The notes: a model not told the origin generated them from the sequence alone. Positions 43,104 through 52,872 are shown, counted from the stretch's first letter. The stretch is 64,000 nt of DNA from Flavobacterium alkalisoli (GCF_008000935.1 NZ_CP042831.1:1612001-1676000), one strand, 5' to 3'. Made by a program: numbers and translations.

Positions 43104-44645
43104 TTATTCTGTTTTCTGATCCCACCAAACATTATCTGTAAGGCTATTGTGCTGAGTTATATTCGGATTTCTGTTTACCTCATCATCAGGATAGAATAAG
43201 ATACTAGGTATTTGTACATTCGGTAATGTTGAAATTGCAGATGGTATCCTGTTTCCTTGTGAGTAGTCTTCAGTTCCTTCTGGAACAACTTCAGGGAATT
43301 TAGTTCTTGTAGCTTCTATGTAAGCCTCTATATTATTTATATAAGGCAGTGAAGCCCATTTTTGAATGATTACCTGTCTTACTAGAGTTTCGGTATCACC
43401 TGTAGCATTATACTCATATGCTCCTCCTGCATCTGTAAGAGCTGTAGCTGCTGCTGTAGCTTCATCTGCTGTAAATACCGGTATTAGGTTTTCTTCAGTA
43501 TCGGTTAAATCATCATCTTTTTCAAAGTACTTAGAATAAGTAAGGAAAGACTGTAATACACCGTTGTCATATTTCTCTTTTGCACCCGCTCCACCTGCAT
43601 AGCGTATTAAAGCCTCTGCCTGAAGGAAATTGCTTTCTGCTAAAGATATTAAGAAAACAGGTGTTTGCTGCCAAATGTTAGGCCTTCCGTAAGAAGCTGC
43701 GGTGTTGTTAAAGTCATTTCCTGTTCCCTGAGAGATGGAAGGAAAGTTTAAAGGGTTTGTTCCTGACGGTCTGTAAGCTGCCTGAATTCTTATATCACCA
43801 TTGTCTTGATAAAAATCGCGTAATGTATTACTGGCTACATTGTTTACGTCACCAAGCCTATCAATTTGTACTTCATAAAAAGGATTTCTCTTGTTTTGAG
43901 TATCATCAAAGTTCGTAAAAGCAGCATCTACTGTAATAAAGTTGTCTTCGGCTAATAATGCATTTACTGCAGATGGATTTGCCATAGGAGTATAAGCCAT
44001 TCTTATATACATTTTTAGTTTTAATGTATTTGAAAACTCAATCCATCGGGCAACATTACCTCCATATATCTGATCCTGAGATCCTACGCCACCATTTACA
44101 GGATTTGCTTCATAAGCGGCAACGGCCTCATCTAATTTAGCTATGAGGTCAGCATATACTTCCTCACCAGGAGTTACTGCAGGAGTTATGTTTTCTATGC
44201 CTTGTAAAGCTTCTGTGTAAGGAATATCACCAAATAGGTCTACCATTAACTGAAAAGTATATGCTTTTAGACAGGTTGCGATAACTACAGTACCAGTGTC
44301 ACCATCTTCTTGTGCAGTAGTTATAGTAAATTCCAGGTCGTTTAGACATCCTGCATAAATTTCAGTCCATAATCTGTCAGCATAAGAAGTTGTTAGGTTA
44401 TATTGGTCAAAAACTTCATATTGGCTGGCACTTGGTGATTGAGTATGATACTGAGCCCAAAAACCACCTAGATTTGTTAATTCACCACCTAGAATAGTTA
44501 CTAAAGATGCTTCGGAAGAAGCAAGTGCAAGTCCCTTAGTTATTTGAGCAGGTGAGTTTGGGTCTGTATTTATATCCAGCTCATCGTCACAGGATGTGAA
44601 GACTACTGCAAATGATAATAAGAATATTTTAAATATATTTTTCAT
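43104..44645 (-). CDS. SusD/RagB-family outer-membrane lipoprotein (SusD-like_2)
   Basis: This 513-residue surface lipoprotein (signal ending FTSC, Cys19) has the N-terminal DINTDPNSPAQITKGLALASSE signature of the SusD-like_2 group. The middle region contains four TPR-like helical pairs, among them IEFSNTLKLKMYIRMAYTP, then SLAESNFLQAEALIRYAGG and YINNIEAYIEATRTKFPE. SusD proteins form the lid on a SusC barrel and bind the ligand. It lies 11 bp after the SusC-type gene. Confidence 0.94.
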   Translation of the reverse strand: MKNIFKIFLLSFAVVFTSCDDELDINTDPNSPAQITKGLALASSEASLVTILGGELTNLGGFWAQYHTQSPSASQYEVFDQYNLTTSYADRLWTEIYAGCLNDLEFTITTAQEDGDTGTVVIATCLKAYTFQLMVDLFGDIPYTEALQGIENITPAVTPGEEVYADLIAKLDEAVAAYEANPVNGGVGSQDQIYGGNVARWIEFSNTLKLKMYIRMAYTPMANPSAVNALLAEDNFITVDAAFTNFDDTQNKRNPFYEVQIDRLGDVNNVASNTLRDFYQDNGDIRIQAAYRPSGTNPLNFPSISQGTGNDFNNTAASYGRPNIWQQTPVFLISLAESNFLQAEALIRYAGGAGAKEKYDNGVLQSFLTYSKYFEKDDDLTDTEENLIPVFTADEATAAATALTDAGGAYEYNATGDTETLVRQVIIQKWASLPYINNIEAYIEATRTKFPEVVPEGTEDYSQGNRIPSAISTLPNVQIPSILFYPDDEVNRNPNITQHNSLTDNVWWDQKTE

Positions 44646-44656
44646 GATATTTTTTT

Positions 44657-47600
44657 TTAAAAGTTTGCTTTAATGCTAAAACCAATGCTTCTTGTTGAAG
44701 GGTTAGCGCTAAATTCACCAAACTGACTTTGTAGATCTGTACCAAATGTTGATGCTTCCGGATCAATGTACTGATTGCTTCTTGGTGTCCATATGAATAG
44801 GTTACGTCCTATTGCAGATACCTGTAGTCTTTGTACAAATCCGTCACCTAATAACTTAGATGGTATATCATAGCTTAAAACAACCTCTCTTAATTTAATA
44901 AATGACTTGTCTATAACTGTTGCTCTTGCAAGTGCATCAGCTCTGTAATAATCATCCATATGCTCCACATCTACCGGAGTAGTGTTAGGAGAGTAAGAAA
45001 CAGTTCCGTCATCGGCCACATCTTTAACTACTGATCCTGGAACAATAAATGGTTGACGATCGTTATAAGTTGTAGTTATAGAGTTACCTGTAAATCTTGT
45101 GATGTCTGCTGTACGAGAGTACATTAAACCACCCTGACGAATATCAAATGTAAAGTCTAGTGATACACCTTTCCATCTGAAAGTGTTTCCTATACCCATA
45201 GTGTAGTCATACTGAGTATCACCATATACTTCTTTTACAGAAGATGCTACAGGTACACCGTTTGCATCAACAACAATGTTTCCGTCTGGATCTGTTTCCG
45301 GTACACTACCCATAATAAGCGCAATTGGCTGTCCTGGTTGTGCTACTAGTGATGTAGTGCTTAAACCACCAAGGTCTACCTGTTGGATACGAGGGTCCAG
45401 TTCTTCAAGCACTGCGTTGTTTGTTGCAAAGTTTACTGAAGTGCTCCACTCAAAACCATCTGTTTTGCTTCTTACAAGGTTTAGTGTTAGTAAAGCCTCA
45501 AAACCTTTATTAGAGATAGTACCAATGTTAGCTGTCTGATTTGTATAACCACTACTTGGTGCTAATGGAAGATTTAATATCTGATCTTCTACTTTTGCGT
45601 CATAGTAAGTAGCGTCAATTGAGATTAAGTTATCAAAGAATGATGCTTCGATACCTACTTCAAACTCTTTTCTTCTTTCCGGTCTTAAGTCAGGATTTGC
45701 CAATCTGTTACCTACTTCATAACCCGTAATACCATTTACAGGATAGTTGTAATTTCTAAAGCCTTGGTTGTCTGTGCTGCCTAAGGCATAAATAGGAAGT
45801 ACCTGATACGGATCTGTATCCACACCGGTTTCACCATAACCTACCCTTAGTTTACCATAGTTGATGACATTTTTAATTTCAGGGAAAGTTTTAGTAAACA
45901 ACCAGCTTATGTTAGCACCACCGTAAAATACTGATCTTTGGTCTTTAGGAAGAGTAGAGTACCAGTCGTTTCTTAAGTTGGCAGTAAAATATAACTGATC
46001 CATAAATGAAAGTGTAGAAGAGTTATATACACCATATAGCTTTCTTGAATTTCTTGTAGAAGCTATAGTAGGTACATCTGCACTGTTTGAGAAAGAGAAG
46101 AAACCTGGTATATCCTGACTAGGTACACTTGCAGCTAATGAGCTTCCTTCTCTGGTGTTGGCGTTGAAACCAAAAGTTGATGCTAAACCAAACTTTTCAC
46201 TTAAGTCAAAATTCAAGTTATAAAGTATGTCATGGTTTAACTGCTTAATAGTATTATGCGCTTCTGCATATGTACCGGGTTGCTCAGTAGATGTGCCATC
46301 ATTAGGGCTTCCCGGATCTGCATCAACTTCAGCGGTCCATATTCTTAATTTATCACTATACTGGTCTAGACCAAAACGATATGATACGCTTGACCATTTG
46401 TTTAATTCATAAGAAAGTTCAACAGAACCATATATTCTTTCCTTGTTGTAGTCACTGCCATTTTCATTAAGAGTGAAATATGGATTGGTTACACCATAAG
46501 GAGTGTAATAATTAGAAACATTATGAAACGGATTGGTGTAGTCTGCAAATTCTGTAATAGGAATATCCGTAGGAATTTGCATAAGGTTGTTGAATGTGTT
46601 AACACCCTGTCCTGTGGCTACAGCACTACCTCCTGTATTAACATAATTTAGATTTCCTCCTAAAGTAAATCCTTTGATTTTTGATGTACCCGATAACCCT
46701 AAAGTGTTTCTTTCAAAAGAGTCAGAATCTGTAGGGTATATACCGTCCTGTTGTAGGTTTGAATAAGATAACCTTACGCTGGTATCTCCGCTACCTCCTG
46801 AAACTGATGTTGTTGTAAAAGTTGAAGTACCTATATCAAAGAAGTTTTCAAGCTGGTCTTCCTGAAATACATAAGGTTTGATAAGTTGTGAATTGTCTAC
46901 AACATTACCCCATGTGCGCACTGTTCCGTCAAATCTTGGACCCCAAGAACCATTTTCTCCAAGATAGTGTACGCCGTCCCAACCTTGTCCAAAAGTAGAC
47001 TGGTATTTAGGTGTTCTTAGTATTGAGGTAAAGAATGTTGTGGTAGAGAAGTCTACAGCCAGTTTTCCGGCTTTACCTTTTTTAGTTGTAATCATGATAA
47101 CCCCGTTGGCAGCACGTGAACCATAAAGTGCTGTTGCAGAAGCACCCTTAAGTATGGTCATGCTTTCAATGTCATCAGGGTTAATGTCTGACGAACCGCG
47201 TCCAAAGTCATAACCTCCGTTTAGGTCATCAGAAAAGTTTGTGTTGTCATTAATTGGTACACCATCTACTACATATAGAGGCTGGTTGCTACCCCCAAGA
47301 GTACTTATACCCCTGATGATAACCCCTGATGATGCACCCGGGTCGGTTGAAGCGTTTGAGATAACAACACCCGCAACCTTACCTTTAATGGAGTTGGCTA
47401 TATCGCCCTGTGCTCCTTTACCAATTTCCTCTGACCTGATTGTTGATGTGGCGGCACCAATGGAAGCTTTTTCCCTTTTGATACCTACCGCGGTAATAAC
47501 CACGGCATCAAGTTCGGTAGCATCATCAGCTAATGTTACATTGACTGTTGTGGATGTAGCAGCGACTTCCTGCGTTTTCATACCAATGTAACTGAATACC

Positions 47601-47812
47601 AGTGTTTGACTTGGTGAAACCGAAATTTCGTACTTACCGTCAATGTCTGTTTGAACTCCCGTAGTTGTCCCTTTAATAAGAACGTTGACACCCGGAAGCG
47701 GAAAACCTGTTTGGTCTACAACAGTACCCGAAACTGCCCTTTCCTGCGCAAATGAAATTTGCATTATTAACGCAAAAAAGAGCGTTAATAATCCCTTAAG
47801 TTTTGTCTTCAT
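44657..47812 (-). CDS. SusC/RagA-family TonB-linked outer-membrane transporter
   Basis: The 1051-residue protein has a signal peptide (residues 1-22, cleaved after SFA). A CarboxypepD-regulatory-like domain follows (residues 26-100, VSGTVVDQTGFPLPGVNVLIKG), then a plug with IRGISTLGGSNQPLYVVDGVPI and ATALYGSRAANGVIMITTKKGK, and a 22-stranded barrel ending RSIGFSIKANF. It heads a four-gene operon. No anti-sigma factor, hybrid two-component system or glycoside hydrolase is adjacent, so the substrate is not an obvious glycan. Confidence 0.95.
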   Translation of the reverse strand: MKTKLKGLLTLFFALIMQISFAQERAVSGTVVDQTGFPLPGVNVLIKGTTTGVQTDIDGKYEISVSPSQTLVFSYIGMKTQEVAATSTTVNVTLADDATELDAVVITAVGIKREKASIGAATSTIRSEEIGKGAQGDIANSIKGKVAGVVISNASTDPGASSGVIIRGISTLGGSNQPLYVVDGVPINDNTNFSDDLNGGYDFGRGSSDINPDDIESMTILKGASATALYGSRAANGVIMITTKKGKAGKLAVDFSTTTFFTSILRTPKYQSTFGQGWDGVHYLGENGSWGPRFDGTVRTWGNVVDNSQLIKPYVFQEDQLENFFDIGTSTFTTTSVSGGSGDTSVRLSYSNLQQDGIYPTDSDSFERNTLGLSGTSKIKGFTLGGNLNYVNTGGSAVATGQGVNTFNNLMQIPTDIPITEFADYTNPFHNVSNYYTPYGVTNPYFTLNENGSDYNKERIYGSVELSYELNKWSSVSYRFGLDQYSDKLRIWTAEVDADPGSPNDGTSTEQPGTYAEAHNTIKQLNHDILYNLNFDLSEKFGLASTFGFNANTREGSSLAASVPSQDIPGFFSFSNSADVPTIASTRNSRKLYGVYNSSTLSFMDQLYFTANLRNDWYSTLPKDQRSVFYGGANISWLFTKTFPEIKNVINYGKLRVGYGETGVDTDPYQVLPIYALGSTDNQGFRNYNYPVNGITGYEVGNRLANPDLRPERRKEFEVGIEASFFDNLISIDATYYDAKVEDQILNLPLAPSSGYTNQTANIGTISNKGFEALLTLNLVRSKTDGFEWSTSVNFATNNAVLEELDPRIQQVDLGGLSTTSLVAQPGQPIALIMGSVPETDPDGNIVVDANGVPVASSVKEVYGDTQYDYTMGIGNTFRWKGVSLDFTFDIRQGGLMYSRTADITRFTGNSITTTYNDRQPFIVPGSVVKDVADDGTVSYSPNTTPVDVEHMDDYYRADALARATVIDKSFIKLREVVLSYDIPSKLLGDGFVQRLQVSAIGRNLFIWTPRSNQYIDPEASTFGTDLQSQFGEFSANPSTRSIGFSIKANF

Positions 47813-48081
47813 TGAAATAGATTTGAGTTAGTCTACCAAATTTCATATCTAGAATTTACTAATCCAAATTTTTTGGGATATATTTTAAAATTTTAACAGA
47901 TAATTAGGTTTTTTTGTAGGAAAAAAAGAGCGAAAGGTATTTAAATATTAACTATTTATATTTATTATTGTTAAAAGTGTTATAAAAATTTAAAAAACAT
48001 AATTATTTTAACAAACTTATGAATGTCTTTTCTTTAACTCTAATTTAAAGATGAAGTAATTTAAATAAGAAAGGTAAGGGG

Positions 48082-48089
48082 TAGTTTTG
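48082..48089 (+). promoter_or_regulatory. -7 promoter element of the candidate sRNA
   Basis: TAGTTTTG matches TAnnTTTG; an identical element occurs at 48243-48250 before the phosphoesterase gene. No TTG is present at the standard -33 spacing. Confidence 0.45.
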
Positions 48090-48095
48090 TTGCGG

Positions 48096-48177
48096 ACAAA
48101 TAAGTAATAGTAGATTAAGTAGTTTTAGTTTAGTTTAAAGGAAGCTATCTGTGAAAACAGATGGCTTTTTTCTTTTT
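48096..48177 (+). ncRNA. Candidate small RNA between susC and the phosphoesterase gene
   Basis: A -7 box followed 50 bp later by an intrinsic terminator, with no ORF between them, suggests a transcript of about 80 nt. The 5' part is AU-rich and unstructured. I found no matching RNA family. It could instead be the end of an antisense transcript entering from the susC side. Confidence 0.4.
48142..48177 (+). terminator. Orphan plus-strand intrinsic terminator
   Basis: AAGCTATCTGT / ACAGATGGCTT forms 11 bp (one G-T pair) around a GAAA tetraloop and is followed by TTTT, C, TTTTT. It is strong in the plus direction only, and no plus-strand gene precedes it. Confidence 0.8.
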
Positions 48178-48285
48178 CAGGATAAGGATTATTGTTAACT
48201 CTTAAATAAAGTTTATATAATCTTTCTCATTTTACTGAAGAGTAGTTTTGTCTCACTATATATTATTAACTAATTAAAAATAAAA

Positions 48286-51027
48286 ATGCGCAAAATTTAC
48301 TTGGTGGTTTTTTTGTTTCTGCTTGGTTTAGGGATGAAGGCTCAAACATTATATCCTTATTTGCAGGCTCCTACAACAAATTCGATTTATGTTAACTGGA
48401 AAACAGAGGCAAACCCGAACTCTGTTGTTGAATATGGTATTTCGGCAGATGCCTTGGTAAATACTGTTAACGGTTCTAATCAGATTTTCTCTGATACGGG
48501 TTATCAGGATAACTATTATTATCATACTGTTAAGCTGGAAGGTTTGGATTCTAATACAAAATATTATTACAGAGTAAAAACCGGTTCTGTGGTTTCTGAT
48601 GTTTATTCATTTAAAACACTTCCGCTTCCCGGGCAGGCTGCTACTCAGGATGGACATCTTCGTTTTTTAGTGTTAGGTGATAACCAAATGAGAAACGTTC
48701 CTCGTTTTGACTCCCTTGTGTCTGCTGCTAAAAGAAAGATTGCAGACAAATGGGGGATTGACGCCGATCCGGCAGATAATATTGCATTAACTGTTATGGT
48801 GGGTGATCAGGTTGATGTAGGTACGCTTGATCATTATGAAAATGTTCACTTCAAGAAAAACAAGGCCCTTTCAGGATATTTGCCTATACAGACGTTAGTA
48901 GGTAATCATGAAACCTATGGTACATTAGGTATGCAGGCGTATTATGATCATTATGTACTTGATGAAATGTCTTATCAGGGTATATCTTCGGGAACAGAAA
49001 ACTATTATGCTAACCAGGTGGGTAATACTTTATTTATTGCGCTGGATACTGAGCATACAGGTTTACAGCAGTTAAACTGGGTAACACAGGTGCTTGAGGC
49101 GGCTAATGATGACGATACTGTAGACTGGATAATCTCATTAGGGCACAGGCCTTATCAGGCAGAACAATATGTAGGAGATATTTCTAACTGGGTAAGAAAT
49201 ACAGTTATGCCTGTTTTGGTTACATCTCCTAAACACATTCTGCATATTGGTGCACACCACCATTTATATCACAGAGGTCAGTTAAAAGACACGCCTACTT
49301 ATCAGATTATATCCGGAGGTGTGGCATGGGATCAATACTGGGGTATGTCGGTAGAGCAGGATTTTGAAGATGTTCAGAAAACTATATCAAACTGGTTGTA
49401 TCAGATAATTGATATAGATGTAAACAACGGTACTTTTGATGTTGAGGCTTACTCTATTGGTAGTGTATACACATGGAAAAACAATGAGCTGATGGATGAG
49501 TTTCACCGTTACTTAGGCTTGGAGTCTCCTGATACACCTACAATCGTTAACGATTTTAATGGGGGTGATGTAGAGCTGCCATTGGTTATAGAGAGTACAG
49601 GGTATGCTACTTCAACCGAAGAAACTTTAAATTCAACTCAGTTCCTTATAGGTAAAACTCCGCAGTTCGATATTATAGAAAAAGATGTTTACAGGGATTT
49701 TGAAAATCTGTATGGTCCTGTAGGGACACAGGTAGATACTACTGCAAATATTAATTTAGGTGTGGATATTACAAAGCTTACCATTGCACAAAATGAAATT
49801 CCTAATGGGCAATATTTTGTAAAGCTTCGTCATAGGGATAGTAATCTTAACTGGAGTGAGTGGAGTGAGGTTAAATCGTTTAATGTAATAAACAGTGAGT
49901 TTGCCAATACATTAATCCAAACAGATACTATAGCATATCATCCTAATACGCCTGTTACTGTTTCTTATTCTGATGCACCAGGAAACAGTACCGACTGGAT
50001 TGGTGTATATAAATTAGAGCAGGAGCCGGGTAGTGCAAGTCCTTCTCAGGATTGGGCTTACCTAAACGGACAAAATAGCGGTAACGTAGTTTTTGATGGA
50101 TTTACCGATTATGGCAGATACTATGCTGCAATATTTGAAAATGACAGTTATACTGAGATTGCAGATAGGCAAATATTCTATGTTGGTCCTTTTGTTACGC
50201 TTAGTACAGATCAGGAAGTTTATGACTCAGGTGCTGCTGTGACAATTTCTTTTGAAAATGGTCCGCAGTTGCAAAACGACTGGATTGGTATATATAAGGT
50301 AGGTCATGTTCCTGGTTCGGTAAACTCTACACAATGGCAATATGTTACTTCGCAAAGTGGTGATTTTACTTTTGAGGGACTTGCCGATGGTTACTATTAT
50401 GCAGAATACTATCTGCAGGATGGTTATTATAGTATAGGTAATAAGGCGTTCTTTCAGGTAGGGGAGCAAATTACCCAGCTTATAATCAATAAAACAATCT
50501 ATAATCTTAACGAAAATATTATTGCTACATGGACAGATGCTCCGGGTATAATAAAAGACTGGTTAGGTATTTATCACGAAGGTGATGATCCAAATATAGA
50601 TGAGCTTGTTAGTTATACCTATTTTGACGGACAGCCTGAAGGTACTAAGGTAATTCCTGATGAAAACCTTCCCGCTGAGGCCGGAGATTATTTTATTGTA
50701 ATGTTTACTAATGACTCTTATAATGAAATATCAAACAGAATTTCTTTTGAAGTTGTTGATGATACAATGGGTATTCCTGAAAACAGCAGCCAGTCGGGTG
50801 TTATGGTTTATCCTAATCCGGTTAAGAAAGGGGAGAGGACTTATATCAAGTCTAAATACCCTATTGATAAAATAGATATGTTTGATATGACAGGTAACCT
50901 TTTCTATTCATCACAAAATATTAATGACTATAATTTCTCTTTAATAAATCAAAGTCTTCCTACGGGAGTATATGTTTTAAAAATACACTCAAACAAGGTG
51001 TACACCGTTAAGGTGATAGTTGACTAA
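48286..51027 (+). CDS. Secreted metallophosphoesterase with three repeated domains and T9SS signal
   Basis: The 913-residue protein has a signal peptide (MRKIYLVVFLFLLGLGMKAQ). A fibronectin-III-like purple-acid-phosphatase N-domain (about 20-115) precedes a calcineurin-like phosphoesterase domain (about 125-400; VLGDNQM with Asp132, VGDQVD, VGNHE at 206-209, GHRPY, GAHHHLYH). Further on are three homologous domains marked by DW(I/L)G(I/V)Y at residues 570, 665 and 758 (spacing 95 and 93), and a T9SS type A C-terminal domain (MVYPNPVKKG, GVYVLKIHSN). It is predicted to be exported and surface- or medium-located. It should hydrolyse phosphoesters. Confidence 0.92.
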   Translation: MRKIYLVVFLFLLGLGMKAQTLYPYLQAPTTNSIYVNWKTEANPNSVVEYGISADALVNTVNGSNQIFSDTGYQDNYYYHTVKLEGLDSNTKYYYRVKTGSVVSDVYSFKTLPLPGQAATQDGHLRFLVLGDNQMRNVPRFDSLVSAAKRKIADKWGIDADPADNIALTVMVGDQVDVGTLDHYENVHFKKNKALSGYLPIQTLVGNHETYGTLGMQAYYDHYVLDEMSYQGISSGTENYYANQVGNTLFIALDTEHTGLQQLNWVTQVLEAANDDDTVDWIISLGHRPYQAEQYVGDISNWVRNTVMPVLVTSPKHILHIGAHHHLYHRGQLKDTPTYQIISGGVAWDQYWGMSVEQDFEDVQKTISNWLYQIIDIDVNNGTFDVEAYSIGSVYTWKNNELMDEFHRYLGLESPDTPTIVNDFNGGDVELPLVIESTGYATSTEETLNSTQFLIGKTPQFDIIEKDVYRDFENLYGPVGTQVDTTANINLGVDITKLTIAQNEIPNGQYFVKLRHRDSNLNWSEWSEVKSFNVINSEFANTLIQTDTIAYHPNTPVTVSYSDAPGNSTDWIGVYKLEQEPGSASPSQDWAYLNGQNSGNVVFDGFTDYGRYYAAIFENDSYTEIADRQIFYVGPFVTLSTDQEVYDSGAAVTISFENGPQLQNDWIGIYKVGHVPGSVNSTQWQYVTSQSGDFTFEGLADGYYYAEYYLQDGYYSIGNKAFFQVGEQITQLIINKTIYNLNENIIATWTDAPGIIKDWLGIYHEGDDPNIDELVSYTYFDGQPEGTKVIPDENLPAEAGDYFIVMFTNDSYNEISNRISFEVVDDTMGIPENSSQSGVMVYPNPVKKGERTYIKSKYPIDKIDMFDMTGNLFYSSQNINDYNFSLINQSLPTGVYVLKIHSNKVYTVKVIVD

Positions 51028-51041
51028 TTAATTGCATTGTG

Positions 51042-51073
51042 ATCAAAAGGCTGCCTTATGGCAGCCTTTTGAT
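51042..51073. terminator. Bidirectional terminator
   Basis: ATCAAAAGGCTGCC (51042-51055) / GGCAGCCTTTTGAT (51060-51073), a perfect 14-bp stem with loop TTAT, between the convergent phosphoesterase and Omp85-like genes. Confidence 0.92.
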
Positions 51074-51074
51074 T

Positions 51075-52739
51075 TTAGAAGGTAGTCTTAAAACTTATGT
51101 GTACAATAGAGTTGGATAGTTTAATGGTTTGTCCTTTTGTACTTCCGTTAGCATAGATGATATTAAACAGTCCTGTTTTTGTAAGGAGCCCGAAACCAAA
51201 ACCAAAGCTTAAAAGGTTGTTGTTTATGTTGCTGGTTTCATCCTGATAGTATCCGTAATCGGTAATGGAGTGGAGGTACATGTTTTGAGCCAGTACAAAA
51301 CGATACTCGCTCATTATTGCCGAAAATAGATTTCCCTGCAGGCTGTTTTCATTAAAACCTCTTATAGAGGTGATACCTCCAAACCTGAAAAGTTCACTTA
51401 CTATATAGGAGTCGCTTTTAAGGTAATAGGTTTGGTTCTTTAGGTTTATAATGTTTCTTTTATTGAGGTAAAAATTATACGCCGCATTAATTTGTGCAAA
51501 ATGCTGATTGCTGTTTCCTGCTTTGCTGTCTCTGGTACCTACGCCTGCTTTTAGCTGAAGTATGGTTTTTTCCGGAAATAGAAAATCATCAATATTGTAG
51601 TTTGTAAATTCGTAGGTTGATGTCCAAAAGCGATTGGAGTAGTCACTTAGTGTACTGCTGTTTGTGTTTTGAATGTCGACTGACTCTGTTGTCTGGCGGC
51701 CTAAGAATAATTTTGAGTTATAGCTAAAGTAATATCCCAGGTTTAAGTCGGTAGATGTGTTTTGAAAAGTACTGTCCTGTTTAAATATTTTAAGACTACC
51801 CTTTACCCCTAACGGACTCTTGAATATATAAGGTAATTCCAGAGCTGCATTAAAGGTGGTTTGTTTCTGTCCGTCACTTTTCCAGAAAAGATTGAATTTC
51901 TCTCCGGAGTTCAGTACGTTATTAAGGAGTATGTCTATATATCCGTTAAAGATTATATTGCTTTCTTCATCGTTTGTAAAACCTATAAATCCGTCAAAAG
52001 TGTTTGGTCTTCCTTTTTCAAGGTATACATATACTTTTGTGCTGTCTTCCTTAAACAGTATTTCAGGGTAACGAACCTGATTTACAAATCTAAGGGCATT
52101 AAAGTCTTTGTATATCCGCTCAAGGTTGTTTTGGTTAAATACCTTGCCTTTGTATTGCTTTAATATGTTTCGGCGTATTCCTTCGGGGAACTTGTCATAT
52201 CCTTGAATAGTCAATCCGTTAATAGATCTTTTCTTTTCGGTTTTTAAGTTAAGTTTTGCGTATAAAGAGTTTCCTTTTGTGTTGTGGTCTGTTAGTTTAA
52301 GAGAGCTTATGGAATATCCTTTTTGTTCCAGAAGCTTTATACTGGAGTTCATAAAGCTTTCTGCTTCTCCCGGTGTAGTTATAATCGTATCATCTTTAAT
52401 ATTAAGGAGTTCCTTTTCGTTTTCAGATAGTTTTCCGGTATATATATATAAGGTGTTAGTGCGATTGCCCACATTTAAATGATAGAGAAAAGTAGTGTCG
52501 TTTGGTTTGGAATAATTGGCTACATCTGTTTCAAAATAACCTCTTCTCTGTAAAACGGATACTACCCTGTCTGTTTCGTCTTTAGCCGATTTGGCATTCT
52601 CATGGCTTTTATTGTAACCTATGGAGTCGATAGTTTTTGTTTCCGTCTCGTTCTTTCCTTCAACTTTTAAATAAAAATTTTGGGCTGTTGCCGAAACCGA
52701 AAAAAGTAATACTATATATATGGTGAAAAAATGCCTCAA
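51075..52739 (-). CDS. Omp85-superfamily outer-membrane barrel with POTRA-like domains
   Basis: I start this protein at a TTG (52739-52737), because the next residues RHFFTIYIVLLFSVSATAQ make a proper signal peptide. An ATG at 52799 would add 20 residues with no counterpart, and that extension overlaps the promoter-like region. The mature protein has beta-alpha-beta POTRA-like repeats (about 40-230) and a barrel with the Omp85 loop signature IRGFNENSLQGN near residue 490. It ends in Phe (HISFKTTF), as expected for an outer-membrane barrel. It is probably an assembly or translocation factor of the ShlB/surface-antigen branch, not the main BamA (too short). Confidence 0.8.
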   Translation of the reverse strand: MRHFFTIYIVLLFSVSATAQNFYLKVEGKNETETKTIDSIGYNKSHENAKSAKDETDRVVSVLQRRGYFETDVANYSKPNDTTFLYHLNVGNRTNTLYIYTGKLSENEKELLNIKDDTIITTPGEAESFMNSSIKLLEQKGYSISSLKLTDHNTKGNSLYAKLNLKTEKKRSINGLTIQGYDKFPEGIRRNILKQYKGKVFNQNNLERIYKDFNALRFVNQVRYPEILFKEDSTKVYVYLEKGRPNTFDGFIGFTNDEESNIIFNGYIDILLNNVLNSGEKFNLFWKSDGQKQTTFNAALELPYIFKSPLGVKGSLKIFKQDSTFQNTSTDLNLGYYFSYNSKLFLGRQTTESVDIQNTNSSTLSDYSNRFWTSTYEFTNYNIDDFLFPEKTILQLKAGVGTRDSKAGNSNQHFAQINAAYNFYLNKRNIINLKNQTYYLKSDSYIVSELFRFGGITSIRGFNENSLQGNLFSAIMSEYRFVLAQNMYLHSITDYGYYQDETSNINNNLLSFGFGFGLLTKTGLFNIIYANGSTKGQTIKLSNSIVHISFKTTF

Positions 52740-52838
52740 CTTAAAAATCTTGTCCGGTAAAAGTAACGCAAAAAAAGCGCAAAAAATATACAGAGGCATT
52801 TTTGACTTTGATTCATTTGAAAATTAATGGATTAAGAT

Positions 52839-52868
52839 TTGTTTTGTAAATTATAATTTATACATTTG
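52839..52868 (+). promoter_or_regulatory. Promoter of the str-S10-spc ribosomal cluster
   Basis: TTG at 52839-52841, a 19-bp spacer and TACATTTG at 52861-52868 match the Bacteroidota housekeeping form exactly. Transcription should begin near 52873-52875. Confidence 0.8.
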
Positions 52869-52872
52869 CATC

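Larger units (their letters stand above)
47813..48285. other. Long divergent intergenic region
   Basis: This gap of 473 bp has no credible ORF. It holds the susC leader (47813-47880), an AT-rich core (47880-48060), a plus-strand -7 box and a terminator hairpin that together could define a small RNA (48082-48177), and the promoter region of the phosphoesterase gene, including TAGTTTTG at 48243-48250. Confidence 0.7.

Noticed and set aside
47880..48060. AT-rich intergenic core as a replication origin
   Set aside because: I see no DnaA-box cluster and no dnaA or gyrB nearby; AT richness alone is ordinary for these divergent promoters.
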